Shown in pieces: positions 16,779 to 24,226 of a stretch of DNA of 39,572 nucleotides. Both the position numbers and the translations under genes were made by a program. Positions within the stretch are counted from its first letter, which is position 1. Each line of letters starts with the position of its first letter. The notes under the pieces are model-generated. The model was not told the DNA's origin and made no database searches. It was given only the letters and a program-made list of their open reading frames with translations. Source of the DNA: Labilibaculum filiforme (GTDB lineage: Bacteria > Bacteroidota > Bacteroidia > Bacteroidales > Marinifilaceae); contig NZ_MVDD01000028.1 of assembly GCF_002843315.1 (NCBI RefSeq), forward strand, positions 1 through 39,572, read 5' to 3'.

Positions 16779-17903
16779 TTAGTGAAATACCAATATTGGA
16801 ATGTGAGTATTTATAAATAGTTTTCTAGACATTTGACCAAAAAATAAACGCTCTAATAAATTGTGTTTTCTTGCTAAAATCGCAATCATACCTATATCAT
16901 TTTTTTGTACGAATGTCTCAATTCCTTTCATTTTTTCCTCAAATTGTATAATTGAACAGTTAACATTTGAATCTCCTAAAGTTCGATGTAAATATTTTTT
17001 TAAGACCTCCATTTGGTGTTGTCCCATCACATTATCATCTTCCACATCATCAAAATGAACACAATGGATTTTCATATCATATGGTTTTGTAATAAATTTA
17101 AGATTTGCAATCGATTTAAAATCAGCCTTGTCGAAATTAGTAGCATACATGATATTATTAATACACTCAAGGTCAACCGGTTCCCCTTGATCCGATAAGA
17201 TAAGAACTGGTACCTCGCAGTCTTCAATAACATTAGAAACAACACTCCCCAAAAGATTTGTAGTTCCGGCAGTCTCCCCACGGCTGCCCATAATTATTAA
17301 ATCTGGTTGGTAACTATTACAAATATTTAATATTTCAGAAGAAGCTGTTCCCCCACTCAACTTATAATCCACCTCTATTCCATCAAATTTTTCGAGTTCC
17401 AATTTGTTACGCATATCGTAATATAATTCCTTTAACCTAGCTTTGGCATTCTTTTCAACTTCCGAAAGTACTTCAACCACCGTAGCATTATAGGTATAAC
17501 TATCGGAAAAAGGAACCGTTTCGATAGCTGCCCCGAAATAGGTATGAAATAGTAAAATATCAGCATTGAATTTTTTTGCAATACTCATTGCATACTCACA
17601 CAATCGGGGCGAAAAATCAGAGAAATCTACAGGTACTAAAATACGGTTTACCTCTATTTTTTGTTGTGGAAATTCCTTTTCGAAATCTTCTTGTGCATAA
17701 CTTAATTCTAATTCCTCTATTATTTTTAACGCCTTAGCCAAATTCTGTGCATTTATCCTTAATTTTACACCACCCCCAATAGCCGATTGAATTAAATTAA
17801 GATTCTTCAGAAAGCATTGCACTCCTTCTGATTCTAATCGAGTTTTAAGCAACTGTGCTCTGGAGTAGCTATAAGTTGCTAATGTTATCATCCTGTCCTT
17901 CAT
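16779..17903 (-). CDS. DUF2007-UspA fusion protein
   Basis: A 374-residue cytoplasmic protein of three parts. Residues 1-70 (ITLATYSYSRAQLLKTRLES to the LRINAQNLAKAL segment) resemble DUF2007, a small domain with a signal-transducing-protein label. Residues about 88-240 form a UspA domain with the nucleotide-binding motif G-x2-G-x9-G-S/T (GSRGETAGTTNLLGS near 204-219). Residues 245-374 form a second, degenerate Usp fold without that motif, ending IPILVFH. Tandem Usp proteins help cells survive stress, often by binding ATP or AMP. The fusion to DUF2007 is unusual to my knowledge. The gene is alone, convergent with mtaB and divergent from rpsF. Confidence 0.83.
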   Translation of the reverse strand: MKDRMITLATYSYSRAQLLKTRLESEGVQCFLKNLNLIQSAIGGGVKLRINAQNLAKALKIIEELELSYAQEDFEKEFPQQKIEVNRILVPVDFSDFSPRLCEYAMSIAKKFNADILLFHTYFGAAIETVPFSDSYTYNATVVEVLSEVEKNAKARLKELYYDMRNKLELEKFDGIEVDYKLSGGTASSEILNICNSYQPDLIIMGSRGETAGTTNLLGSVVSNVIEDCEVPVLILSDQGEPVDLECINNIMYATNFDKADFKSIANLKFITKPYDMKIHCVHFDDVEDDNVMGQHQMEVLKKYLHRTLGDSNVNCSIIQFEEKMKGIETFVQKNDIGMIAILARKHNLLERLFFGQMSRKLFINTHIPILVFH

Positions 17904-18046
17904 AGCTGTGAGTTTTGTTAATCCTTATTATAAGATACAAAAAAAAAGTTAAAGCCAATAGGAGTATTTTATGGATATGAAAATGTTGTTTAAAATAGGA
18001 TTATAAGAATAATATCTGTGTTAAATCGTAATAAATCTTTAGCATT

Positions 18047-18078
18047 CTTGAAATATCAAAAAAGAATCGTTAATTTTG
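18047..18078 (+). promoter_or_regulatory. Promoter of the ribosomal protein operon
   Basis: TAATTTTG (18071-18078) matches the Bacteroidota -7 consensus TAnnTTTG. CTTG (18047-18050) lies 20 bases upstream in the -33 position. The predicted leader of about 45 bases contains a small hairpin, TTACTT-ATT-AAGTAA (18097-18111). Placement just upstream of rpsF, in a region free of genes, supports it. Confidence 0.6.
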
Positions 18079-18131
18079 CGGCTCAATAAAAAACAGTTAC
18101 TTATTAAGTAATTAATTAAACAATTAAAGTT

Positions 18132-18479
18132 ATGTTGAATCATTATGAAACCGTTTTCATTGTAACTCCCGTTTTATCTGAGGCTCAGGTAAAGGAGGCG
18201 GTAGAAAAATTTAAAGCCCTTATCATCGAGAATGGTGGTGAGATGGTTAATGAGGAGAACTGGGGACTGCGCAAGCTGGCTTATCCAATTCAAAAGAAAA
18301 GCACTGGTTTTTACCAATTGCTTCAATTTGATGCTCCAGGCGACGTTATCGAGAAATTGGAATTGAATTACAGACGTGATGAAAGAGTCATCCGTTTCTT
18401 AACTTTCAAACTTGATAAGTATGCTTTTGAGTATTCAATCAAACGAAAAGGAAAACTTAAATCTAAAGAGGAGAAGTAA
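18132..18479 (+). CDS. rpsF: 30S ribosomal protein S6
   Basis: A 115-residue S6 protein. The opening [18 protein letters not shown] and the segments [20 protein letters not shown] and [18 protein letters not shown] are standard S6. It binds 16S rRNA with S18 in the platform of the small subunit. It is first in rpsF-rpsR-rplI, and the next start follows its stop by three bases. Confidence 0.98.
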   Translation: MLNHYETVFIVTPVLSEAQVKEAVEKFKALIIENGGEMVNEENWGLRKLAYPIQKKSTGFYQLLQFDAPGDVIEKLELNYRRDERVIRFLTFKLDKYAFEYSIKRKGKLKSKEEK

Positions 18480-18482
18480 GCT

Positions 18483-18752
18483 ATGGCACAGAATCAATCA
18501 GAAATCAGATATTTGACACCTCCGTCAGTAGAGATTAAAAAGAAAAAGTATTGTCGTTTCAAGAAAAACAAGATTAAATTCATCGATTATAAAGATCCTG
18601 AATTTTTGAAAAAGTTTTTGAACGAACAAGGAAAAATTTTACCTCGTCGTATCACCGGTACTTCTTTGAAATATCAAAGAAAGGTAGCTACAGCTGTTAA
18701 ACGTGCTCGTCACATTGCATTGCTGCCATACGTAACTGACATGATGAAATAA
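18483..18752 (+). CDS. rpsR: 30S ribosomal protein S18
   Basis: An 89-residue S18 protein. The S18 signature is plain: [43 protein letters not shown], and the [11 protein letters not shown] ending. A single Cys in the CRFKK region remains of the zinc-ribbon-like site of some S18 proteins. It lies in the platform partnered with S6, which explains the gene order. 22 bases precede rplI. Confidence 0.98.
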   Translation: MAQNQSEIRYLTPPSVEIKKKKYCRFKKNKIKFIDYKDPEFLKKFLNEQGKILPRRITGTSLKYQRKVATAVKRARHIALLPYVTDMMK

Positions 18753-18774
18753 TCTTTAAACTGGAGGAAACGAA

Positions 18775-19218
18775 ATGGAAGTAATCTTAAAACAAGATAT
18801 TCATAGTTTAGGATATATGAATGACATCGTAGTTGTAAAAAACGGTTACGGTAGAAATTATTTAATTCCTAAAGGAATAGCTATTTTGGCAACAGAATCG
18901 GCTAAGAAAATGAATGCTGAAAATATGAGACAAAGAGCTCATAAAGAAGAAAAAATCAAAAACGAAGCTTTAGAAGTTGCTAAAAAACTTGAAGGTGTTA
19001 CCTTAAGTGTAGGTGCTAAAACTAGTACTACTGGTAAAATTTTCGGTTCTGTTAACAATATTCAAATTGCTGAGGCATTAATTGCTCAAGGATTCGAAAT
19101 TGACAGAAAAGTGATTGTAATTAAGGATGCAGTTAAAGAGATCGGTAAATATACCGCAACCATTAAACTTCATAAAGAAGTTAAGGTTGATATCGAATTT
19201 GACGTTATTTCTGAATAA
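18775..19218 (+). CDS. rplI: 50S ribosomal protein L9
   Basis: A 147-residue L9 protein. The N-terminal domain MEVILKQDIHSLGYMNDIVVVKNGYGRNYLIPKG is shown in parts by the motifs VVKNGYGRNYLIPKG and ATESAKK; a long central helix (about 40-75) joins it to the C-terminal domain that begins VTLSVGAKTSTTGKIFGSV. L9 binds 23S rRNA and extends from the large subunit, helping frame maintenance. It is last in the operon and is followed by a strong terminator. Confidence 0.98.
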   Translation: MEVILKQDIHSLGYMNDIVVVKNGYGRNYLIPKGIAILATESAKKMNAENMRQRAHKEEKIKNEALEVAKKLEGVTLSVGAKTSTTGKIFGSVNNIQIAEALIAQGFEIDRKVIVIKDAVKEIGKYTATIKLHKEVKVDIEFDVISE

Positions 19219-19288
19219 TCGCTTCGATAAATAATTAATTTAAGTTTATAACAGACAAACTTAAATCTTTTCAAACAAACAGATTAAG

Positions 19289-19321
19289 ACCACTCCGATT
19301 AACGCTTGGAGTGGTTTTTTT
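19289..19321. terminator. Terminator after rplI
   Basis: ACCACTCC (19289-19296) and GGAGTGGT (19308-19315) form a perfect 8-bp GC-rich stem followed by seven or more T residues on the plus strand. The T-run overlaps the stop codon of the convergent CAP-domain gene. Confidence 0.9.
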
Positions 19322-19844
19322 ATTCCTTAGGTTTTCCAAAGTCCTGAGTCCAATAATTTTCTATTCGCCCCACTCCCATCTCTGTAAAATTCGGATTCAT
19401 TATATTGGCACAATGTCCTTGACTAGTTAACCATGCATTTATCACATTTTCTTCGGTCGAGTAACCTAGTGCAATATTTTCTCCTGCGTTATTGTAATTG
19501 TAGCCCGCAGCATTCAATCGATCAACAAATTTGTCACCATTAAAGGAAGTATGGCTAAAAAAGTCATTATCCTTCATATCTTTACTATGCTTAAGTGCTG
19601 CAGCCTCCAACGTACTGTTCCAAGTAACCGCGCCAACCGGAGGATAGTAGGTAGTTTCGCAAGTGGTTCCAGAAGCTCTTACTTCATTTACCATATCCAA
19701 TAGTTTTTGAATATCGATATTGTTTGTATCGATAGGATCGTCAAAGTTTGTATCAATGTTATCGTCAAAATCAATATCGTTTTGCGAACACGAGCCAAAA
19801 ATGCCTATAAATAACAAGCAGGCAAAATAAAACGTTTTACTCAT
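19320..19844 (-). CDS. CAP/SCP-domain lipoprotein
   Basis: A 174-residue secreted lipoprotein. The signal peptide MSKTFYFACLLFIGIFGSC ends in a lipobox with Cys19, and an Asp/Asn-rich spacer (FDDNIDTNFDDPID) follows, consistent with surface exposure. The rest is a CAP (SCP/PR1) domain: LLDMVNEVRASG, LEAAALKHSKDM, FFSHTSFNGDKFVDRL, AGENIALGYS and GHCANIMNPNFTEMGVG. Bacterial CAP proteins of this YkwD type have no agreed function; hydrolase or lipid-binding roles are proposed in the wider family. It is a monocistronic gene converging on rplI and divergent from a promoter for the next plus-strand gene. Confidence 0.92.
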   Translation of the reverse strand: MSKTFYFACLLFIGIFGSCSQNDIDFDDNIDTNFDDPIDTNNIDIQKLLDMVNEVRASGTTCETTYYPPVGAVTWNSTLEAAALKHSKDMKDNDFFSHTSFNGDKFVDRLNAAGYNYNNAGENIALGYSTEENVINAWLTSQGHCANIMNPNFTEMGVGRIENYWTQDFGKPKE

Positions 19845-19853
19845 ATAAAATAA

Positions 19854-19884
19854 TTTGAAAGACTAAGAATGTAAATTAAGTTTG
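19854..19884 (+). promoter_or_regulatory. Consensus Bacteroidota promoter
   Basis: TTTG (19854-19857), a 19-base spacer, and TAAGTTTG (19877-19884) match TTTG-N19-TAnnTTTG exactly. Transcription would start near 19891 and give a leader of about 160 bases before the secreted-protein gene at 20054. Confidence 0.65.
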
Positions 19885-20001
19885 AATTTAGTACTCCGAA
19901 AGATAGATATTTTCTATATTTCATGGTGATTAAACGCTAAATTTAGATGGATATTATAAATTGTTAGAATAATGCAATTTATTATTTTCAACTTAAAGGA
20001 T

Positions 20002-20032
20002 TATGTGTAATTTTAACTACTAATTACACATA
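20002..20032 (+). repeat. 11-bp hairpin in the leader of the secreted-protein gene
   Basis: TATGTGTAATT (20002-20012) and AATTACACATA (20022-20032) are perfect inverted copies around a 9-base loop, 21 bases before the start codon at 20054. No T-run follows, so an operator or an mRNA structure affecting translation or stability is more likely than a terminator. Confidence 0.5.
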
Positions 20033-20053
20033 GAAAGCTACCAAATTCTGTTT

Positions 20054-20758
20054 ATGAGGATATTTTATACCATATTACTTTTATTTTCGATTGCCTTTTC
20101 TTCTTTCGGACAAAGAGAAAATACCTATCTGCCTTCAAAGAGAAATTTTAGGATTAAGTACGTTTCGTACGATTCAAAAGACCGAAAACAATATTCAGAA
20201 GTTTGGCAATTAGTTGGAAAATCGAAGTCTGATGGATTAATTCAATATAATATCGAATCGGAAATTACAACTAAAAAGCACAGTATTTTTTATCAGTATT
20301 TCCGATTGGTTAGTAATGATTCCATTTTTTTTATTGGATCGGAACGATATATGGATCCTATCAAATTGGATTCCTATCAAAGGATGGTAATAAAAATATC
20401 ATCGGATAGTGTAGCTATTCCTATAAAACCAAAAATCGGACAAATGTTACCAGAGTCCTGTTGCGAAGCTAGTATATTAAGAGGAACAGGCTCAGTATTG
20501 ATGTCGATGACTGTTTTACTTGTGAATAGAAAGGTAGATGCTGTTGAAACAATTAAAACGCCAGCTGGAAGTTTTACTTGTTTTAAAATTTCCTCGGAGA
20601 AACTTACTTTCGGAGGAATTTCGAAGAGTAAGACAAAGTTATTTGAATGGTATGCGGTTAATGTAGGATTGGTTCGTATGGAAGAACGTCATTTAAAAGG
20701 GAAAATAATTTCGTATAAGGTATTGGAATCTTTGGCAGAAGATTTTTTACTCCCTTAA
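20054..20758 (+). CDS. Secreted protein, possibly TapB/DUF3108-like
   Basis: A 234-residue protein with a signal peptide (MRIFYTILLLFSIAFSSFG, cleavage near residue 20) and a beta-rich mature part. The stretch TPAGSFTCFKISSEK, followed by EWYAVNVGLVRMEE, is typical of the DUF3108/TapB-like group, in which a lipocalin-like barrel is suspected. No catalytic residues are visible; adjacent CysCys (residues 137-138) stands out. It has a consensus promoter, a long leader with a hairpin, and no obvious operon partner; cobB follows after 131 bases. The family call is moderate, and function is unknown. Confidence 0.65.
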   Translation: MRIFYTILLLFSIAFSSFGQRENTYLPSKRNFRIKYVSYDSKDRKQYSEVWQLVGKSKSDGLIQYNIESEITTKKHSIFYQYFRLVSNDSIFFIGSERYMDPIKLDSYQRMVIKISSDSVAIPIKPKIGQMLPESCCEASILRGTGSVLMSMTVLLVNRKVDAVETIKTPAGSFTCFKISSEKLTFGGISKSKTKLFEWYAVNVGLVRMEERHLKGKIISYKVLESLAEDFLLP

Positions 20759-20889
20759 GCTTCTGTATTCTTGACTCTAATCTCATTTAGTGTACCATCT
20801 ATTCAATTCCCTCCGAAATAAATTCAAAATCATGTCTTAATGCTAAGATTATTGATATATTTTTGAATTTTCGATTTTGAAAGTTTACT

Positions 20890-22188
20890 ATGAATAAGAA
20901 AGCTCAATTTTTGATTGCTGCACCTTCCAGCGGTTCAGGAAAAACAACTATAACTCAAGGTTTACTTCGTTATCTAAAAAATAGCGGACTTAATGTACAA
21001 CCATTCAAGTGTGGTCCAGATTATTTAGATACCAAACATCATGCTTGGGCGGCTGGAAATGTTTCTATTAATCTAGACACTTTTATGAGTAGCAAAACTC
21101 ATGTTAAGGATATTTACAATAAATATTCTGATAGGGCAGCTATTTCGGTTGTTGAAGGCGTAATGGGCTTATTTGATGGAGCAAAAAAAATGGAAGGCAG
21201 TTCGGCCCAAATTGCTGAATTATTAGATATTCCAATTATACTTGTAGTAAACGCGAAAGCAACCGCTTATTCTGTTGCGCCCCTATTATTTGGATTTAAA
21301 AATTTTTATCCAGGAATTAAAATAGCGGGAGTAATTTTCAACTTTGTAGGTAGCGAATCTCATTATCAGTTTTTAAAAGATGCTTGTGAAGATGTTGGAG
21401 TAAGTCCTTTAGGTTATGTACCTAAAAATGAAAAACTTCATTTGCCTTCGAGGCACCTTGGTTTACAGGTTTCAGATGTAAGTCAGTACGATTCTATTAT
21501 TGAAGAAATAGCAAAACACATCGCCAAAACGGTTGATATTGACAAACTAATAGAAATAACAACGATTCCATTTAAGGAATCACAAATAAAGAGCGTTAAC
21601 ACAAAAGGGAAGCTTAAAATTTCCGTTGCGCGGGATGAAGCTTTTAACTTTACGTATCATGAAAATTTAGCTGCTCTCGAAAATTTAGGAGTTGTTACAT
21701 TTTTTTCTCCCCTTAAGGATAAACAATTGCCACCAACCGATTTGCTATATTTTGCTGGTGGTTATCCTGAACTTTATTTGGAGGAATTAAGTTCAAATAA
21801 ATCAATGAAAAATTCGGTTAAAGAATTTTGCTCAAATGGCGGTCGTACTCTAGCCGAATGTGGTGGCATGATGTATTTATGCGATAGTATAATTGATTCT
21901 GATTCCAATGAATTCCCTATGGTTGGCTTTTTGCACCAAAAAACAAGTATGGAGAATATGAAATTACGTTTGGGGTACCGTAAGGTACACATCGATGAAG
22001 CTATTTTTTATGGACATGAATTTCATTATTCACATATTAAAAATCCGCTTAAGAATTTAGCTATTGGAGAAATATATTCGGCAAGAGATAAAAAAATGGA
22101 TACCTATCTGTTCAGAAAAAATAATACAATAGCCTCGTACATTCATTTTTATTGGGGAGAAAAAAACATTATGGATTTACTGTTTTGA
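20890..22188 (+). CDS. cobB: Cobyrinate a,c-diamide synthase
   Basis: A 432-residue CobB/CbiA enzyme that amidates the a and c side chains of cobyrinate (or hydrogenobyrinate) with glutamine and ATP in cobalamin synthesis. The N-terminal dethiobiotin-synthetase-like domain has P-loop APSSGSGKTT (11-20) and CGPDYLDTKHH (41-51). The C-terminal class-I glutamine amidotransferase domain begins near 243, with nucleophile Cys324 in ECGGMMYL and GHEFHYSHI near the end carrying a likely catalytic His. No other cobalamin gene and no cobalamin riboswitch are seen; only 131 bases precede it. It converges on the fructosamine-kinase-like gene with five bases between the stops. Confidence 0.93.
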   Translation: MNKKAQFLIAAPSSGSGKTTITQGLLRYLKNSGLNVQPFKCGPDYLDTKHHAWAAGNVSINLDTFMSSKTHVKDIYNKYSDRAAISVVEGVMGLFDGAKKMEGSSAQIAELLDIPIILVVNAKATAYSVAPLLFGFKNFYPGIKIAGVIFNFVGSESHYQFLKDACEDVGVSPLGYVPKNEKLHLPSRHLGLQVSDVSQYDSIIEEIAKHIAKTVDIDKLIEITTIPFKESQIKSVNTKGKLKISVARDEAFNFTYHENLAALENLGVVTFFSPLKDKQLPPTDLLYFAGGYPELYLEELSSNKSMKNSVKEFCSNGGRTLAECGGMMYLCDSIIDSDSNEFPMVGFLHQKTSMENMKLRLGYRKVHIDEAIFYGHEFHYSHIKNPLKNLAIGEIYSARDKKMDTYLFRKNNTIASYIHFYWGEKNIMDLLF

Positions 22189-22193
22189 ATTTT

Positions 22194-23063
22194 TTAATGC
22201 AAATATGACCATACTAACTTGACAGCCTGTCCGTAATAACTGTTTCCAAACAAATTTAGATGATTAAGAACATGATATAAAAGATAGATATTCTCTCTAT
22301 AATCATATCCTTGCGGGAGGGGCTTCTTTTTTTGATAGGAAGTATAAAAATCATCTCCAAAACCTCCAAATAGTTTAGTCATGGCCAAGTCGGCTTCCCG
22401 ATGTCCATAATAAACTGCAGGATCAATTAAACAGGGATTCGAATCTTGATCACAAATAAAATTACCATTCCATAAATCGCCGTGCAATAAAGTTGGTTTC
22501 TCCTCACTTCCTTCTAATATTTCTTCTATTCGCCCTTCTAGAACCAGGAATCCATTCTTTAATTCATTCCCAACCAAACCCTTACTTTCGGCGAGTTTAT
22601 ATTGGTATAGTAATCGCTTGTTATAGTAAAAATCGCACCAACTATCTAGTTCAGTATTTACAGCAATATTTAATTGAGGTGTGGCTCCTACATAGTTATC
22701 TTCCTTAAATCCATATTTCCCTGCATTTATTTTATGTAAAGAAGCTATTTGTTTCCCAAAACGACTAAAAAAATCTTTATCTTTTTTACCCTCTTCAATA
22801 AACTCAAGCAATAATATATCGGTATCTACGTGTAAAACTTCTGGAACCCTTATACAGCCACTTTTCCGTATTTCCTTTAAACCGTTGGCTTCTTTAAAAA
22901 ACATATTGTTGAAATAAGGTTCCGTTTTTAAAAAAGCATAATGACCATTCTCAAACCTAATTTGATTAGTTGTAGCAATACTCCCACCAGACACTGGTTT
23001 GAAACCAGTAATTTTGTTACCAATTAAATCTTCAATTCTAGAAAAAAAACTCTCAATTCTCAT
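22194..23063 (-). CDS. Fructosamine/ketosamine-3-kinase family protein
   Basis: A 289-residue kinase of the fructosamine-3-kinase family with an aminoglycoside-phosphotransferase-like fold. The glycine-rich start is KPVSGGSIATTNQIRF, followed by FLKTE with the ATP-binding Lys. The catalytic loop is LLHGDLWNGNF, and the metal Asp is in LIDPAVYYGHREADLAM. Family members phosphorylate sugar-amine (Amadori) adducts so that they fall off proteins or small molecules. Its start overlaps the stop of the tyrosine-phosphatase gene by four bases, so they are coupled. A pairing of this kinase with a low-molecular-weight phosphatase is frequently seen in bacteria and suggests a shared repair task. Confidence 0.9.
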   Translation of the reverse strand: MRIESFFSRIEDLIGNKITGFKPVSGGSIATTNQIRFENGHYAFLKTEPYFNNMFFKEANGLKEIRKSGCIRVPEVLHVDTDILLLEFIEEGKKDKDFFSRFGKQIASLHKINAGKYGFKEDNYVGATPQLNIAVNTELDSWCDFYYNKRLLYQYKLAESKGLVGNELKNGFLVLEGRIEEILEGSEEKPTLLHGDLWNGNFICDQDSNPCLIDPAVYYGHREADLAMTKLFGGFGDDFYTSYQKKKPLPQGYDYRENIYLLYHVLNHLNLFGNSYYGQAVKLVWSYLH

Positions 23064-23530
23064 GTTAATTCTTTAAGTAAATTTTCGCAGGCATCTTCGA
23101 TTATATCGAGTACTAATTCAAATCCTTCATCGCCGCCATAATAGGGATCGGGAACCGATTGGTAATTTGAATAACGAGAACAATAGTTAGTAATTAATTT
23201 TATCTTATTTAAATCGGCTTTATTTCTGGCTAAAGCTTTAAGTTCTTTTACATTTTGCTGATCCATTCCAAATATTAGATCGAACTTATCAAAATCAATT
23301 TCCGCATCAAATTTCCTTGCCAAACTCGTTAAATTATAATTTCGTTGTAAAGCATGTTTTCTCATTCTTTCATCCGCTTTATTGCCAGTGTGCCACCCAG
23401 CTGTACCTGCCGAATCACACTCAAACTTATCATTAAGTTGATTCGTTTTTATATATCCATTCATCACTGCTTCGGCACTTGGAGATCGGCAAATATTCCC
23501 CAAACAAACAAAAAGTAATCTCTTCTTCAT
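23060..23530 (-). CDS. Low-molecular-weight protein-tyrosine phosphatase
   Basis: A 156-residue cytoplasmic phosphatase. The P-loop V-Cys9-LGNI-Cys14-Arg15-S begins the protein, and the general-acid Asp (about 128) is in DPYYGG. Length and layout are normal for the family. Such enzymes dephosphorylate tyrosine kinases of polysaccharide export, but here the neighbour is a fructosamine-kinase-like gene with a four-base overlap, so a role in sugar-phosphate or protein-deglycation metabolism is as plausible. No tyrosine kinase gene is nearby. Confidence 0.93.
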   Translation of the reverse strand: MKKRLLFVCLGNICRSPSAEAVMNGYIKTNQLNDKFECDSAGTAGWHTGNKADERMRKHALQRNYNLTSLARKFDAEIDFDKFDLIFGMDQQNVKELKALARNKADLNKIKLITNYCSRYSNYQSVPDPYYGGDEGFELVLDIIEDACENLLKELT

Positions 23531-23943
23531 TCCTATTTATTTTAAATCCTTTAATTAAAGTATGAATAAGAATCCTAAAATGAAAATTTCCTCTATCAAT
23601 AAAAGAAAAAACTAAAGGAGTTTATTAATTAACTTATTCTATACTTATGTATTTTAGACCATGAAGTTACATTGTAATTTATTAGTTACATCGCTTATAG
23701 TAGTCACATTAATAATCTCATAATTAGCACTTAAAATGCCATTTGAGTGATTATGTATTTTGTATTGCGAAAAACTATCAGTATCCTAAAAATATTAATT
23801 TATTTACTTTATATAATAAAAGATACAAAATTGATCTATTGTTGCAATACAAAAAAATAAATAACATTCTATTAACAGAAAAATTAAGACCCATAACTCC
23901 TAATTAATATTTTTTTTATAAGTTTGTATTACAAAACTTCTAG
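23531..23943. other. Upstream region of the cysteine operon
   Basis: No gene is seen in this 413-base AT-rich stretch. It holds an inverted repeat, TTTTGTATTGC (23758-23768) with GCAATACAAAA (23844-23854), separated by 75 bases. A perfect -7 element TAAGTTTG (23920-23927) lacks a matching -33 TTTG. AAGTTT/AAACTT (23921-23926 and 23935-23940) forms a dyad across that element. These fit a regulated promoter for the cysteine leader and operon, but each is weak alone. Confidence 0.45.
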
Positions 23944-24123
23944 ATGGAAAGAGAACTATTGCACAACTCATATAATACTAAAATCCGAATCTCTTCGGAT
24001 GTATTGGTTATGCGTACCATTGATTCTCAATCTCCAATTTATTCCCAAAAATCTTATTCTATGCACTATCACAACAATCAGATATGTTGTTGCTGTTATT
24101 GTTTGGGTTATTGTTGTTGCTAA
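23944..24123 (+). CDS. Cysteine-rich leader peptide upstream of cysE-cysK
   Basis: A 59-codon reading frame starting at ATG 23944 and ending at TAA 24121. The last thirteen residues are ICCCCYCLGYCCC: eight of the last twelve codons are Cys (TGT or TGC). The rest of the peptide has none. In-frame ATGs at 24010 (M23) and 24061 (M40) would give shorter peptides, the last one 20 residues long, a typical leader size. The stop lies 103 bases before cysE. Runs of the codon of the pathway's product next to its biosynthesis genes are the mark of translation-dependent attenuation, so slow translation when Cys-tRNA is scarce could raise cysE-cysK expression. No classical terminator hairpin with T-run is seen between leader and cysE, so the mechanism may be Rho-dependent or act on translation. 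A perfect hairpin lies inside the frame. Alternative: a small metal-binding peptide. Confidence 0.72.
   Translation: MERELLHNSYNTKIRISSDVLVMRTIDSQSPIYSQKSYSMHYHNNQICCCCYCLGYCCC
23983..24000 (+). repeat. Hairpin inside the leader frame
   Basis: ATCCGAA (23983-23989) and TTCGGAT (23994-24000) form a perfect 7-bp stem with loop TCTC. It is the most stable small structure in the leader and lies about 110 bases before the Cys codon run, where it could act as a pause or a protective hairpin. Confidence 0.5.
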
Positions 24124-24226
24124 CAAAAGTTAAGCCACTACATAATAAAAAAATATTTCACTAAGAATTCTTCGATTTCATAAGTATTCTATATGTGTTT
24201 TTATCACGTTCTAAATCAAGAAAATA

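Noticed and set aside
17904-18131. S6:S18-binding leader RNA before rpsF
   Set aside because: The predicted transcript leader is about 45 bases with only a small AT-rich hairpin, not the known CCG-bearing S6:S18 motif.
20759-20889. Possible cobalamin riboswitch before cobB
   Set aside because: The gap is only 131 bases and I see no B12-box-like sequence or matching stems.
23924-24133. 69-residue plus-strand frame with a TTG start overlapping the Cys-rich leader
   Set aside because: It uses a different frame from the ATG-started leader, with Val/Ile-rich translation of the same TGTTGT-rich DNA. The frame at 23944 starts with ATG, ends properly and carries the Cys run that fits the neighbouring genes.
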